The notes beneath the pieces were generated by a model. The model was not told the DNA's origin. It searched no databases and saw only the letters and a list, made by a program, of their open reading frames with translations. This document shows positions 1 through 9,169 of a DNA stretch of 64,000 nucleotides, piece by piece (within the stretch, counting starts at the first letter, position 1; each line of letters starts with the position of its first letter). A program made the position numbers and the translations under genes. Source of the DNA: Polaribacter sp. NJDZ03 (GTDB taxonomy: Bacteria > Bacteroidota > Bacteroidia > Flavobacteriales > Flavobacteriaceae); the NCBI RefSeq assembly GCF_019263805.1, contig NZ_CP079195.1, forward strand, positions 2,021,501 through 2,085,500. The letters run 5' to 3'.

Positions 1-35
1 TATATAATATTTCATAAGTTTTTACTTGTTTACTA

Positions 36-75
36 GAGCGCAGTCGAGACCTTATTAAACCTCTCGACTGTGCTC
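36..75. repeat. Inverted repeat, possible terminator
   Basis: Two 14-base arms (36-49 and 62-75) are complementary with one mismatch around a 12-base AT-rich loop. The GCGCAGTCGAGA-type sequence resembles short dispersed repeats of Flavobacteriaceae. It lies just past the stop of the minus-strand gene at 94-381, so it could end that transcript, although no clear T-tract follows. Confidence 0.5.
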
Positions 76-93
76 GAGGAGACATTATCTCTG

Positions 94-381
94 TTAAAAA
101 AACTTTAAAACTAAAGTTGTCAGTGCAATTAAAATAGTTGCCAATAAAACTCCTTTTGCTTTGTTGTCTTGTTTCTTTTTGATAAAAATAAAGAATACAA
201 ATAAATTAGGCATTGCAGCTAAAGACAATACTTTACCGTACAATTCTCCTTCTTTGATTAAATCGATAGTTTCGTAAAAACCAAATTTCGAAATATATTC
301 TAAATATAAAAATATACCTCCAAAAGTGGCAAATAATGAAACCAATACGCCTATTAAAATATGTTTTTTTACAGTTCCCAA
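94..381 (-). CDS. Small three-helix membrane protein downstream of surE
   Basis: The 95-residue protein has three hydrophobic segments (about residues 8-30, 48-68 and 74-94) joined by short charged loops, including a KKKQDNK turn before the last helix. It has no signal peptide or catalytic motif that I recognise. Its start overlaps the end of surE by 13 bases, so the two genes are almost certainly co-transcribed and translationally coupled. The function is unknown. It is accepted as a gene because of the overlap and the clean membrane topology. Confidence 0.7.
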   Translation of the reverse strand: MGTVKKHILIGVLVSLFATFGGIFLYLEYISKFGFYETIDLIKEGELYGKVLSLAAMPNLFVFFIFIKKKQDNKAKGVLLATILIALTTLVLKFF

Positions 382-1142
382 GCGTTTAATTTTTGAATCA
401 TGTGATGTGCCGTCATATCAAACTGAACAGGAACAACCGAAACGTAGCCATTTTCTAATGCATAAAGATCTGTATCTTGCCCTTTGTCTTTATTTATAAA
501 CTCACCAGAAAGCCAATAGTATTCTTTTCCCATTGGATTTTTTCGTTTATCAAAAATTTCTTTCCAATACCCATTTGCTTGTCTACAAATTTTAACGCCC
601 TTTATTTCTTCCTTTTTTAACTTCGGAATATTTACGTTTAAAACAATGCCTTCCGGAATTCCGTTTAGCAACGCATTTAATGTAATATTTTTTATAAACT
701 CTTCCGATGGTTTAAAATCTGCATGCCATTTAAAATCTAATAATGAAAAACCAATGGCAGGTATCCCTTCTATTCCTGCTTCTATTGCAGCACTCATAGT
801 ACCAGAATAAATAACACTAATAGAGGCATTAGAACCATGATTTATACCAGAAACACATAAATCTGGTTTTCTATTTAAAATTTCATTTACCGCCATTTTT
901 ACACAATCTGCAGGCGTACCAGAACAGGTGTATTCTAATTGCGGACCATCATCTATAGTTATCGCATTACACGTTAAAACATTATCAACTGTAATAGCGT
1001 GCCCCATTCCGCTCTGCGGACTATCAGGAGCAACCACAACAACCTCACCAATTTTATTCATTATATTAATTAAAGCTCTTAAACCAGGAGCTGTAATTCC
1101 ATCATCATTCGTAATTAAAATTAAAGGTTTGTTTTGCATCAT
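369..1142 (-). CDS. surE: 5'/3'-nucleotidase SurE
   Basis: This 257-residue protein begins with the SurE metal-binding signature ILITNDDGI (Asp13-Asp14) and carries PDSPQSGMGHA and SGINHGSNAS, which bind the divalent metal and phosphate. SurE is a cytosolic phosphatase acting on nucleoside 5'- and 3'-monophosphates. The length is normal for the family. Either of two adjacent ATG codons could be used (residue 1 or 2). It is the first gene of a pair with the overlapping small membrane protein. A TATATTTG -7 box lies about 90 bases upstream at 1230-1237. Confidence 0.95.
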   Translation of the reverse strand: MMQNKPLILITNDDGITAPGLRALINIMNKIGEVVVVAPDSPQSGMGHAITVDNVLTCNAITIDDGPQLEYTCSGTPADCVKMAVNEILNRKPDLCVSGINHGSNASISVIYSGTMSAAIEAGIEGIPAIGFSLLDFKWHADFKPSEEFIKNITLNALLNGIPEGIVLNVNIPKLKKEEIKGVKICRQANGYWKEIFDKRKNPMGKEYYWLSGEFINKDKGQDTDLYALENGYVSVVPVQFDMTAHHMIQKLNAWEL

Positions 1143-1482
1143 AGTCGTTTAAAGTTCTAAATTTATAACTCAAAATTAAAGGTAGTTTTCAATTTAATTA
1201 TTGAACTTTAGATTTTGAATTATTTTAAGCAAATATAATTGATTTTATACGATTCCTTTTTAACATTTTGTAAAGAATACAATTTCACTTTTTTGCGTAA
1301 TATTGTATAAGAAAAAGTTATTCTTTAGGTTTAAAAGGATACATTGAAAGAACAAAACAATGTTTAGTACTTAAACAATAAACAAATAAGCCCCTTACAC
1401 TCTAAATAATTTTGGCATTATTTTAGTAGTTTAGCAAAGCACAAGGAGTAATTTTAGAAATAAAACAACGACATAAGAAAAT
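1143..1482. promoter_or_regulatory. surE/prc divergent intergenic region with minus-strand -7 box
   Basis: These 340 bases separate the divergent surE and protease genes and hold no convincing ORF. On the minus strand TATATTTG (1230-1237) matches the Bacteroidetes -7 consensus TAnnTTTG and could start the surE transcript, but no TTTG is seen at the -33 distance. I see no equally good match for the plus-strand protease gene. Confidence 0.4.
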
Positions 1483-3612
1483 ATGAAGACAGAATATAAA
1501 ATCACTACATTTTTATTAGCAATACTTCTATTTGCAACTAGCTTGCAAGCCCAAGCTGCTAATAGCGACAAAAGTTCAGATCCTGAAAAAGATAAAATAT
1601 TAGTATACATTCTTAGAAATATTCTAACAAGAAGTCATTTTGTTGTAAAAGATATGAATGATGATTTTTCTGAATATGTGTATACAGAATTCATTGATGG
1701 TTTAGACCCAAGTAAAAGATATTTCACCCAAAAGGATATGAAAGATTTTTCTAAATTCAAATATGAAATCGATAATCAACTTTTAAAAGAAGATATCTCT
1801 TTCTACAATTTGGTTTATGAACGATTTACTGATAAAATTAAAAATGCAAAATCGTATTATGGTGATTTGTTAAAACATCCATTTAACTTTAACAAAACGG
1901 AAACCATTGATGTAAATTATGAAGAACTTCCTTTTGCTAAAAATGAAAACGAATTAATAGACTACTGGCGTAAGCAACTAAAGTTAAGCACTCTAATTAG
2001 AGTTCAAGACAAATTAGAGAAACAAAAAGCTGACGTACTTAAAGATAAAAATCACAAAACGAAAAGCTTTGATGAATTAGAAAAAGAAGCACGTGCAGAA
2101 GTTTTAAAAAACATGGATGAATTGTATGTTAGAATTGAAGAATTAGAACATGAAGACTGGTTTTCTACTTTTTTAAACAGTGTTGTTGGTGCTTTTGACC
2201 CGCACACAACCTATATGGCGCCAAGTATAAAAGAGCGTTTTGACCAAGATATGTCTGGGAAACTAGAAGGGATTGGAGCTCGTTTAGTAAAAAAAGGAAT
2301 TTATACCGAAATTTTTGAATTGGTTTCTGGAGGACCTGCATGGAAAGAAGGAAGTTTAGAACCTGGTGATATTATTTTAGAAATTGCCCAAGGAGACGAA
2401 GAACCTTTAGATATTGTAGGGATGCGTTTAGACGATGCTATAAAATTTATAAAAGGAAAAAAAGGTACTGAAGCTAGATTAACCGTTAAGAAAAAATTAG
2501 ACGGTACAACTAAAATAATTTCTATTATTAGAGATGTTGTAGAGTTAGAAGAAACTTTTGTAAAATCTAGTATTGTAGAAAAAGATGGTAAAAAATTCGG
2601 AATTATAGATTTACCTAAGTTCTATATCGATTTTAATGAGGAAAGTTATAGAGATTCTGCAAAAGATATGGAGCAAGAAATAGAACGCTTAAAAAGCGAA
2701 GGTGTTACTGGCTTAATTGTAGATTTAAGAAATAATGGAGGAGGTTCTTTAAAAACAGCCATTGAAATTAGTGGCTTATTTATTAATGAAGGCCCAATTG
2801 TACAGGTAAAATATAGAGGAGAAGATCCAATTATTAAAAAAGATATTGATCCTAAAATTCAATGGGAAGGAGCAGTAGTTGTTCTTGTAAATGAGTTTTC
2901 TGCCTCAGCTTCAGAAATTTTTGCAGCAGCAATGCAAGATTATAAAAGAGCGGTAATTATGGGCGGTAACCAAACGTATGGTAAAGGAACTGTACAAAGC
3001 GTATTACCTATTAATCAATTTACAAAATACGATAAAGATTTAGGTGCTCTAAAAATGACCATTCAAAAATTCTATAGAGTTAATGGTGGTTCTACGCAAA
3101 TTGAAGGTGTATATTCAGACATTGCAATGCCAGACAGATATAGTTATATGAAATTTGGCGAAAGAGATTTAGATGGAGCATTGGTTTGGGACAAAGTAAA
3201 ACAAGCAGATTATGTGCAAACAAATTCGTACCAAAATTTTAATGATGTTGTTAATAACAGCAAACAAAGAATTGCTACAGATTCTAAATTTAAGTTGATA
3301 AACGAATATGCAAAATGGTTAAAGCAAAAGCAAGATGACAATTCTTACTCTCTAAACTACAAACAATTTGAAGATACCAATGTAGCCAATGAAAAAGATG
3401 CAGAGAAATTCAAATCTGTTTTTGATTATAAATCAGATTTAACATTTAACTCTCCTGCCTACGAACTTTCATTAATTAAAAAGGATACAGCACTAGCAGA
3501 TAAACGATTGGCATGGCATAAAAACTTATCTAAAGATGTATATGTTTTTGAAGCAATTAACGTTTTAAGTGAATTAAAAATGAATACAAAAAACGAAATT
3601 ATAAAACATTAA
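1483..3612 (+). CDS. Carboxy-terminal processing protease (Prc/Tsp-type, S41)
   Basis: A 709-residue periplasmic serine protease. An N-terminal signal peptide ends near the LQAQA sequence. A PDZ domain follows at about residues 255-345, then the S41 catalytic core with FSASASEIFAAAMQDY and QTYGKGTVQ. By alignment with E. coli Prc the Ser/Lys dyad is Ser475 and Lys501. A helical C-terminal Tsp domain (DUF3340-like) completes the long Prc form. Members of the family degrade or trim periplasmic proteins from their C-termini. It stands alone, ended by a hairpin terminator. Confidence 0.93.
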   Translation: MKTEYKITTFLLAILLFATSLQAQAANSDKSSDPEKDKILVYILRNILTRSHFVVKDMNDDFSEYVYTEFIDGLDPSKRYFTQKDMKDFSKFKYEIDNQLLKEDISFYNLVYERFTDKIKNAKSYYGDLLKHPFNFNKTETIDVNYEELPFAKNENELIDYWRKQLKLSTLIRVQDKLEKQKADVLKDKNHKTKSFDELEKEARAEVLKNMDELYVRIEELEHEDWFSTFLNSVVGAFDPHTTYMAPSIKERFDQDMSGKLEGIGARLVKKGIYTEIFELVSGGPAWKEGSLEPGDIILEIAQGDEEPLDIVGMRLDDAIKFIKGKKGTEARLTVKKKLDGTTKIISIIRDVVELEETFVKSSIVEKDGKKFGIIDLPKFYIDFNEESYRDSAKDMEQEIERLKSEGVTGLIVDLRNNGGGSLKTAIEISGLFINEGPIVQVKYRGEDPIIKKDIDPKIQWEGAVVVLVNEFSASASEIFAAAMQDYKRAVIMGGNQTYGKGTVQSVLPINQFTKYDKDLGALKMTIQKFYRVNGGSTQIEGVYSDIAMPDRYSYMKFGERDLDGALVWDKVKQADYVQTNSYQNFNDVVNNSKQRIATDSKFKLINEYAKWLKQKQDDNSYSLNYKQFEDTNVANEKDAEKFKSVFDYKSDLTFNSPAYELSLIKKDTALADKRLAWHKNLSKDVYVFEAINVLSELKMNTKNEIIKH

Positions 3613-3637
3613 TTACAAAATATAAAATAATAATAGG

Positions 3638-3671
3638 CCTGATAATATTGTCTAATGTTATCAGGTTTTTT
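3638..3671 (+). terminator. Rho-independent terminator after the Prc protease
   Basis: Arms CCTGATAA (3638-3645) and TTATCAGG (3658-3665) are followed by TTTTTTG. An in-frame ATG at 3655 lies in the loop of this hairpin, which argues that the next gene starts at the later ATG at 3691. Confidence 0.85.
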
Positions 3672-3690
3672 GTTTCAAAAAAAAGCTAAC

Positions 3691-4137
3691 ATGAGTTTTA
3701 AAGTAACATTTCACACAAAATGGTCTGACTTTGACCCAAACAGACACATGCGTCACACAGCATATAATGATTATGCTGCAGAAGTAAGAGTACGATATTT
3801 TAGAGATCAAAATTTCTCTATAGAAGAATTTACAAAACACAACCTTGGTCCTATTTTATTTACAGAAGAAACTTCTTTTAGAAAAGAAATTCATTTAGGC
3901 GAAAATATCTCTGTAGATTTTAAGCTTTCCGGCTTATCTAAAAACGGAGAACGTTGGAAAATTACGCACCAGGTTTTTAATGAAGCTGGCCAACTATCTG
4001 CAATTATAAAAGTATATGGAGCTTGGATAGATTTAACAAAACGAAAATTAACAACGCCTCCAGCAGCAGCACAGTATTTGTTTGACTCTGCAGAAAAAAG
4101 TGAAGATTTTGAAGAAATAGCACTTAAAAAAAGTTAA
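3691..4137 (+). CDS. Acyl-CoA thioesterase, 4HBT hotdog fold
   Basis: From the ATG at 3691 this is a 148-residue single-hotdog protein beginning MSFKVTFHTKWSDFDPN. The phrase SDFDPNRHMRH is the acidic 4HBT active-site loop; the aspartate in a W/Y-x-D-x-D/N setting supports thioester hydrolysis, as in YbgC-type enzymes. The in-frame ATG 36 bases upstream is rejected because it lies inside the preceding terminator hairpin and adds non-conserved residues. The acyl substrate is unknown. It converges on the symporter gene and shares a bidirectional terminator with it. Confidence 0.85.
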   Translation: MSFKVTFHTKWSDFDPNRHMRHTAYNDYAAEVRVRYFRDQNFSIEEFTKHNLGPILFTEETSFRKEIHLGENISVDFKLSGLSKNGERWKITHQVFNEAGQLSAIIKVYGAWIDLTKRKLTTPPAAAQYLFDSAEKSEDFEEIALKKS

Positions 4138-4249
4138 GAGCATAAAAATTACTGAATAAAAGAATTCAACCTTGTCACACTGAACATCTTTCAGTGTCTT
4201 ATTTTCTTAACAAGCCATCAATTCTAAAACCTAAAAAATTGGGTAAGAA

Positions 4250-4282
4250 AAAATCGTCTAAATTTCTTTAGACGATTTTTTA
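4250..4282. terminator. Bidirectional terminator, thioesterase/symporter
   Basis: Arms AAATCGTCTAAA (4251-4262) and TTTAGACGATTT (4267-4278) form a perfect 12-bp stem with a 4-base loop. T-runs flank it on both strands, so it can end both converging transcripts. Confidence 0.85.
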
Positions 4283-4302
4283 TATAAACTATTTGGTAAT
4301 TC

Positions 4303-5931
4303 CTACCAAAATAAACAATATAGTACAGTTACTAAAATACAAACGGCAATAGAACCTAAGTTAAACAACGGAGTTGTTTTAAATAAATCTGTTCCAAAAT
4401 CAATTCCTTTAGAATCATCTTTCCCTTTGTTTTGAATATTACTCATAACCATAATGATAATAAGCGTTAAGACAGCTGTAATACCCATTTGATGCATCCA
4501 AGGCTCAAATACTGCTATTGGAATAAATTTCAATGCTAATGCAATTGGAATAGATAAAATAGCTCCCCAAATTGCTGCATTATTAGTTGTTTTCTTATAA
4601 AACAAACCTAAGATAAATACAGCTAAAATACCTGGACTTACAATACCTGTGTATTCTTGAATAAATTGAAATGCTTGATCAATTCCTCCTAAAAGTGGCG
4701 CTACAATAACAGCAATTATTAAAGCAACTGCAGCAGAAATTCTTCCCACATTTACCGTTGTTTTATCATCTGCATTTTTGTTGATGTATTGCTTGTAAAT
4801 ATCCATTGTAAAAATGGTAGATGTAGAATTCAACATCGAAGCTAAAGAAGAAACAATTGCAGCTGCTAAAGCAGCAAAAGCAACACCTTTAAGACCTGTA
4901 GGTAAAAATTGTAGTAACCAAGGATATGCTTTATCAGCTTGTCCGGCAGAAGGCACATTTAACATACCTGCTTCTCCTAAATTAGCCATAATAGCTGGAT
5001 CGTTTACCATTACATACGCTGCAATACCAGGAATTACAACAATTAAAGGAATAATCAATTTTAAAAACGCTGCTAATAAAATCCCTTTTTGAGATTCTTT
5101 TAAAGATTTAGCGGCTAAAGTTCTTTGAATAATATATTGGTTGAATCCCCAATAGTACAAGTTGGCAACCCATAAACCACCAACTAATACCCAAATACCA
5201 GGTAAGTTTACATAGTTATCATTAGATTCATCCAATATCATATGAAATTTTTCTGGTGCCGCATCCAATACTTTAGAAAAACCAGCTAACATTCCTTCTC
5301 CTCCAGAAACCGTATTTAAAGCTAAATAAGTAGTAACCAAACCACCTAATACTAGAAAAACTACTTGTATAACATCTGTCCAAGCTACTGCAGACAAACC
5401 ACCATACAAAGAGTATGCAGCTGCAAATAACGCTAAACCAATAATCGCATACATCATATCTACTCCCATAATGGTTTCAATAGCCAAACCTCCTAAATAT
5501 AAAACAGAAGCAAGATTAACAAATATGTATAAACCTAACCAAAATACAGCTAAAATGGTTTTAAGGTTGGTAGAAAAACGTTTTTCAACAAATTCTGGAA
5601 TGGTATACAATCCTTTTTCAATAAAAATAGGTAAGAAATATTTACCCACAATGATTAATGTTAAAGCTGCCATCCATTCATAAGAAGCAATTGCAATACC
5701 TAGTGCAAAACCAGAACCAGACATTCCTATAAATTGTTCTGCAGAAATATTGGCTGCAATTAAAGAAGTACCAATTGCCCACCAAGGTAAAGACTTACTT
5801 GCCAAGAAGTAGTCTTCTGCATTTTTTTGATGTCCTTTTTTATCTCGAGAAACCCATAAACCTACACCTAAAATTAAAATGGCATACGCAATGAAGACTA
5901 TATAGTCCCACATTTCAAAACCTGCTTTCAT
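4303..5931 (-). CDS. Sodium/sugar symporter, SSS family (vSGLT-like)
   Basis: A 542-residue inner-membrane protein with about 13-14 hydrophobic helices, typical of SSS/SGLT symporters. The segments AAANISAEQFIGMSGSGFA and SMLNSTSTIFTMDIYKQYI are family hallmarks, the second near the Na2 sodium site. It is divergent from a GntR-type regulator and the galM-galK-galT genes, so galactose or a related hexose is the likely substrate; this comes from context. A TATATTTG -7 box lies 39 bases upstream of the ATG with a palindromic operator candidate directly against it. Confidence 0.9.
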   Translation of the reverse strand: MKAGFEMWDYIVFIAYAILILGVGLWVSRDKKGHQKNAEDYFLASKSLPWWAIGTSLIAANISAEQFIGMSGSGFALGIAIASYEWMAALTLIIVGKYFLPIFIEKGLYTIPEFVEKRFSTNLKTILAVFWLGLYIFVNLASVLYLGGLAIETIMGVDMMYAIIGLALFAAAYSLYGGLSAVAWTDVIQVVFLVLGGLVTTYLALNTVSGGEGMLAGFSKVLDAAPEKFHMILDESNDNYVNLPGIWVLVGGLWVANLYYWGFNQYIIQRTLAAKSLKESQKGILLAAFLKLIIPLIVVIPGIAAYVMVNDPAIMANLGEAGMLNVPSAGQADKAYPWLLQFLPTGLKGVAFAALAAAIVSSLASMLNSTSTIFTMDIYKQYINKNADDKTTVNVGRISAAVALIIAVIVAPLLGGIDQAFQFIQEYTGIVSPGILAVFILGLFYKKTTNNAAIWGAILSIPIALALKFIPIAVFEPWMHQMGITAVLTLIIIMVMSNIQNKGKDDSKGIDFGTDLFKTTPLFNLGSIAVCILVTVLYCLFW

Positions 5932-5969
5932 AATTATTATTTTTGTTTTAGTTAATTATATATAAAAAT

Positions 5970-5988
5970 CAAATATATGTATATACAT
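5970..5988 (-). promoter_or_regulatory. Symporter promoter with 12-bp palindromic operator candidate
   Basis: TATATTTG on the minus strand (5970-5977) matches TAnnTTTG. Immediately upstream, sharing one base, is the perfect palindrome ATGTATATACAT (5977-5988). More ATGTAT/TACAT half-sites follow at about 5995-6003 and 6032-6037. The layout suits repression of the symporter by the divergently encoded GntR/LacI chimera; AraR of Bacillus, with the same architecture, binds TGTnCGTnCA-type palindromes. Confidence 0.55.
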
Positions 5989-6083
5989 TTCAGAAAATGT
6001 ATCTGTAAGCCTAAAGAAATGTGTCTCTCAGTACATTTTTACCAAACTAGTAGGGTCTAGCAGGTTTTTTAATTAAAAAAACA

Positions 6084-6091
6084 TATATTTG
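6084..6091 (+). promoter_or_regulatory. -7 box of the gntR-galMKT operon
   Basis: TATATTTG matches TAnnTTTG and ends 9 bases before the ATG at 6101. The transcript would therefore have almost no leader. No clear TTTG is present at the -33 distance. Confidence 0.5.
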
Positions 6092-6100
6092 TAATTAATT

Positions 6101-7093
6101 ATGGTAGAAATTAAAAAAAAAATAGGGATCCCAAAATACAAGCAAATCATTAATGCTATAGAAAATGCTATAGAAAATGGTTTATTAAAAAAAGGAGATC
6201 AAGTGCCTTCTATTAATACCATTAAAAATAACAATAAGCTTTCTAGAGATACCGTTTTAATGGCCTTTAATGAATTAAAGCATAGAGGCATCATAGAATC
6301 TATTGTAGGTAAAGGTTATTATGTTTTAAGTGAAGACATTAATGTGCATCAAAAAATATTTTTACTTTTTGATGAGTTAAATTCATTTAAAGAAGACCTG
6401 TATAATTCTTTTTTAGAAAATTTAAACGATACAATTCAGGTAGATATTTTCTTTCATCATTTTAATAAAACTATTTTTAAAAAACTAATAAAAGACAATG
6501 CCGGTGGTTATAATTATTATGTAATTATGCCTGCTAATTTAGAAAACACTGGCAAGAGCATTCAATTATTACCAGATGATAAAGTTTATATTTTAGATCA
6601 AGTGCCTGAAGATTTGATGGCCTACCCATCTATCTATCAAAATTTTGAAAAAGTTATCTATGAAAACCTAAATAAAGCTTCAGAGTTAATTTTAAAATAC
6701 CACAAAATTAATCTTATCTTTTCTGAAGAAAAACAACCTAAAGGCTTACTTAAAGGGTTTATTCGATTCTGCAAACAAAACCTAATACCTTTCGAAATTT
6801 TAAGCAACGTAAAAGAAGAACCTCTTATAAAAGGAGAACTCTACGTTTTACTTGATGATAAAAGCTTGCTAAGAATTATAAAGAAAATGAAGAGTCAGAA
6901 TATGACTTTAGTCAATGATATTGGCGTAATTTCTTATAATGACACACTATTAAAAGAAATTGTTGAAGGAGGCATTACAACCATTACTACAGATTTTAAT
7001 GAAATGGGGAAAAGATTAGCTAAAATGATTTTGAACAAGGAACAGGGTAAAATAGAAAATCTGAATAAATTAATTATTCGAAACTCAATATAA
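6101..7093 (+). CDS. GntR-family regulator with LacI-type effector domain
   Basis: The 330-residue protein has an N-terminal GntR winged helix (about residues 1-75, with GDQVPSINTIKNNNKLSRDT and a GIIESIVGKGYYV wing) fused to a periplasmic-binding-protein-like effector domain of LacI/AraR type (about residues 85-330). It begins the galM-galK-galT operon, with its stop 7 bases before galM, and faces the symporter gene across a region rich in ATGTAT half-sites. It most likely senses a sugar and controls both transcripts; the effector is not known. Confidence 0.88.
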   Translation: MVEIKKKIGIPKYKQIINAIENAIENGLLKKGDQVPSINTIKNNNKLSRDTVLMAFNELKHRGIIESIVGKGYYVLSEDINVHQKIFLLFDELNSFKEDLYNSFLENLNDTIQVDIFFHHFNKTIFKKLIKDNAGGYNYYVIMPANLENTGKSIQLLPDDKVYILDQVPEDLMAYPSIYQNFEKVIYENLNKASELILKYHKINLIFSEEKQPKGLLKGFIRFCKQNLIPFEILSNVKEEPLIKGELYVLLDDKSLLRIIKKMKSQNMTLVNDIGVISYNDTLLKEIVEGGITTITTDFNEMGKRLAKMILNKEQGKIENLNKLIIRNSI

Positions 7094-7100
7094 CAACACA

Positions 7101-7991
7101 TTGTATACTATAAACCATAATACAGAAAGTACTATTTTAGAAGTAAAAAATGCTAAAAACACGGTTTTTGGTAAGATTTACCTAAATGAAGGAGCTAGCT
7201 TGCAAGAATTAACTTTAGGCGGAAATGCCATTATTCAAGATTTAACACCTTTAACATACGACTCTACGTTTGCATCATCTATTTTATTTCCGTTTGCAAA
7301 TAGAATTAAAGATGGTAAGTATTCTTTTAATAATGAAGATTATCAATTAGAAAAAAATCAGCAAGAAGAACAAAATGCACTACATGGTTTTGTTTATAAT
7401 AAAACATTTAAAGTAATTGCAAAAGAAGCATCTACAGATAGTGCAAAAATAATTTTAGAGTATAATGAAAACATTAGAAATGATGGTTTTCCGTACACAT
7501 ACTCCATTCTAGTCACTTATACTTTTACAAATAATGGGGTAGATTTATCTGTTACTGTAAGAAATACCGATGCTAAAACTTTTCCGTTTACTTTAGGTTG
7601 GCACCCGTATTTTATCAGTGATAATTTAGCGGAAAGTTCATTATATTTTGATTGTAATGAAAAAATAATTATTGGAGATCGTAATATTACTACTGGTTCT
7701 GAAGCTAAAAATTCTATGATAAATTTAGATATCGAGAAAAAAAAATTAGATGATTGTTGGCGTTTAAATTCTGATAAAGTTCAATTTAACACTCCTAAAT
7801 ACCAATTAAATTTTCAATCAACAGGTACTGATAATTTTTTACAAACATATACTCCTCCTAGATTAAACACCATTGCCATTGAGCCTACTACAGGTGTTTC
7901 TAATAGTTTTAATAATAAAATTGGATTACAAACATTAAACCCAAATGAAAAATATTCTATTATTTGGAAAATAAACATAATTAACAATTAA
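7101..7991 (+). CDS. galM: Aldose 1-epimerase (galactose mutarotase)
   Basis: A 296-residue beta-sandwich enzyme interconverting alpha and beta anomers of aldohexoses. Visible family features include FPFANRIKDGKY, LHGFVYNKTF with the conserved histidine, TLGWHPYF with the second catalytic histidine, and a glutamate near AIEPTTGVSN. Translation appears to start at TTG 7101, since the frame has no nearby ATG and the preceding regulator ends at 7093. It supplies alpha-galactose to the galactokinase encoded 11 bases downstream. Confidence 0.88.
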   Translation: MYTINHNTESTILEVKNAKNTVFGKIYLNEGASLQELTLGGNAIIQDLTPLTYDSTFASSILFPFANRIKDGKYSFNNEDYQLEKNQQEEQNALHGFVYNKTFKVIAKEASTDSAKIILEYNENIRNDGFPYTYSILVTYTFTNNGVDLSVTVRNTDAKTFPFTLGWHPYFISDNLAESSLYFDCNEKIIIGDRNITTGSEAKNSMINLDIEKKKLDDCWRLNSDKVQFNTPKYQLNFQSTGTDNFLQTYTPPRLNTIAIEPTTGVSNSFNNKIGLQTLNPNEKYSIIWKINIINN

Positions 7992-8002
7992 CTAGGCAAA
8001 TT

Positions 8003-9154
8003 ATGAGCACAACACTAATTAAGGATGTTAAAGAGACATTTATCAAAGAATTTAAAACAGAACCTCTATTAATTTTTTCTCCTGGAAGAATAAATATTAT
8101 TGGAGAACACACAGATTATAATGATGGTTTTGTGTTTCCTGCAGCTGTAAATAAAGGTATTGCTGCTGCTATTCAAAAAAGTGATGCTAATTATTCTACA
8201 GCCATCGCTTTAGATTTAGACAGTACCATAAAATTTGAATTAGATAAAATAAAACCCTCTAAAGAAGGATGCTGGGAAAACTATGTTTTTGGTGTTGTTG
8301 CAGAAATACAGAATAAAAACAAAGTAATTGGCAACTTTAATATCATCTTTAAAGGAAATATTCCTGCTGGAGCTGGTATGTCTTCTTCTGCCGCTCTAGA
8401 AAATAGTGTTGTTTTTGGTTTAAATGAATTGTTTAATTTAGGTTTAACCAAACATGAAATGATTTTAATATCTCAAAAAGCAGAGCATAATTATGTGGGT
8501 GTTAACTGCGGAATTATGGATCAATATGCAAGTATGTTTGGTATAAAAGACCATGCATTGCATTTAGATTGTAGAACTGTAGCGTCGAATCCTTATAAAA
8601 TTGACTTCGAAAATCATCAATTAATGTTGATAAACACCAACGTTAAACATAGTTTATCCGACAGTGCTTATAACGACAGACGTTCTGCTTGCGAAGGCGT
8701 ATCTGAATTGTTAAACATAAAAGCGTTAAGAGATGCTACAGAAGCAGATTTAGAAACTATTGTAGACAAAGTTACGCCAGCTAATTATCAAAAAGCATTG
8801 TTTATAATTCAAGAAAATAATAGAACAATAAAAGCAGCAAAAGCAATTGAAGATAACGATTTAGAATTGTTAGGTGCTTTAATTTATCAATCTCACGAAG
8901 GTTTATCTAATCAATACAAAGTAAGTTGCAATGAGTTAGACTTTTTAGTTGCACAAGCAAAGAAAAATAAACACGTTTTGGGCGCAAGAATGATGGGTGG
9001 TGGCTTTGGTGGTTGTACCATTAATTTAATTGATAAAAGCGAAGCAAAAGCGTTTGCAGAAACAGCTTCTAAAGCCTATAAAAATGAATTTGATAATGAA
9101 TGTTCAGTGTATTTTATTGAACTTTCGGAAGGTACCCATATCGTAAAACAATAA
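8003..9154 (+). CDS. galK: Galactokinase
   Basis: A 383-residue GHMP kinase. It carries the galactokinase signature GRINIIGEHTDYNDGFVFP, the ATP-binding motif PAGAGMSSSAALE and the C-terminal GARMMGGGFGGCTI. It phosphorylates alpha-D-galactose at C1, the first committed step of the Leloir pathway. The length is normal. It lies between galM and galT with gaps of 11 and 15 bases, in one operon behind the GntR regulator. Confidence 0.97.
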   Translation: MSTTLIKDVKETFIKEFKTEPLLIFSPGRINIIGEHTDYNDGFVFPAAVNKGIAAAIQKSDANYSTAIALDLDSTIKFELDKIKPSKEGCWENYVFGVVAEIQNKNKVIGNFNIIFKGNIPAGAGMSSSAALENSVVFGLNELFNLGLTKHEMILISQKAEHNYVGVNCGIMDQYASMFGIKDHALHLDCRTVASNPYKIDFENHQLMLINTNVKHSLSDSAYNDRRSACEGVSELLNIKALRDATEADLETIVDKVTPANYQKALFIIQENNRTIKAAKAIEDNDLELLGALIYQSHEGLSNQYKVSCNELDFLVAQAKKNKHVLGARMMGGGFGGCTINLIDKSEAKAFAETASKAYKNEFDNECSVYFIELSEGTHIVKQ

Positions 9155-9169
9155 CTACAACACAAAAAA

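Noticed and set aside
3655..3690. Upstream ATG of the thioesterase
   Set aside because: It lies in the loop of the preceding terminator hairpin; the family N-terminus begins at 3691.
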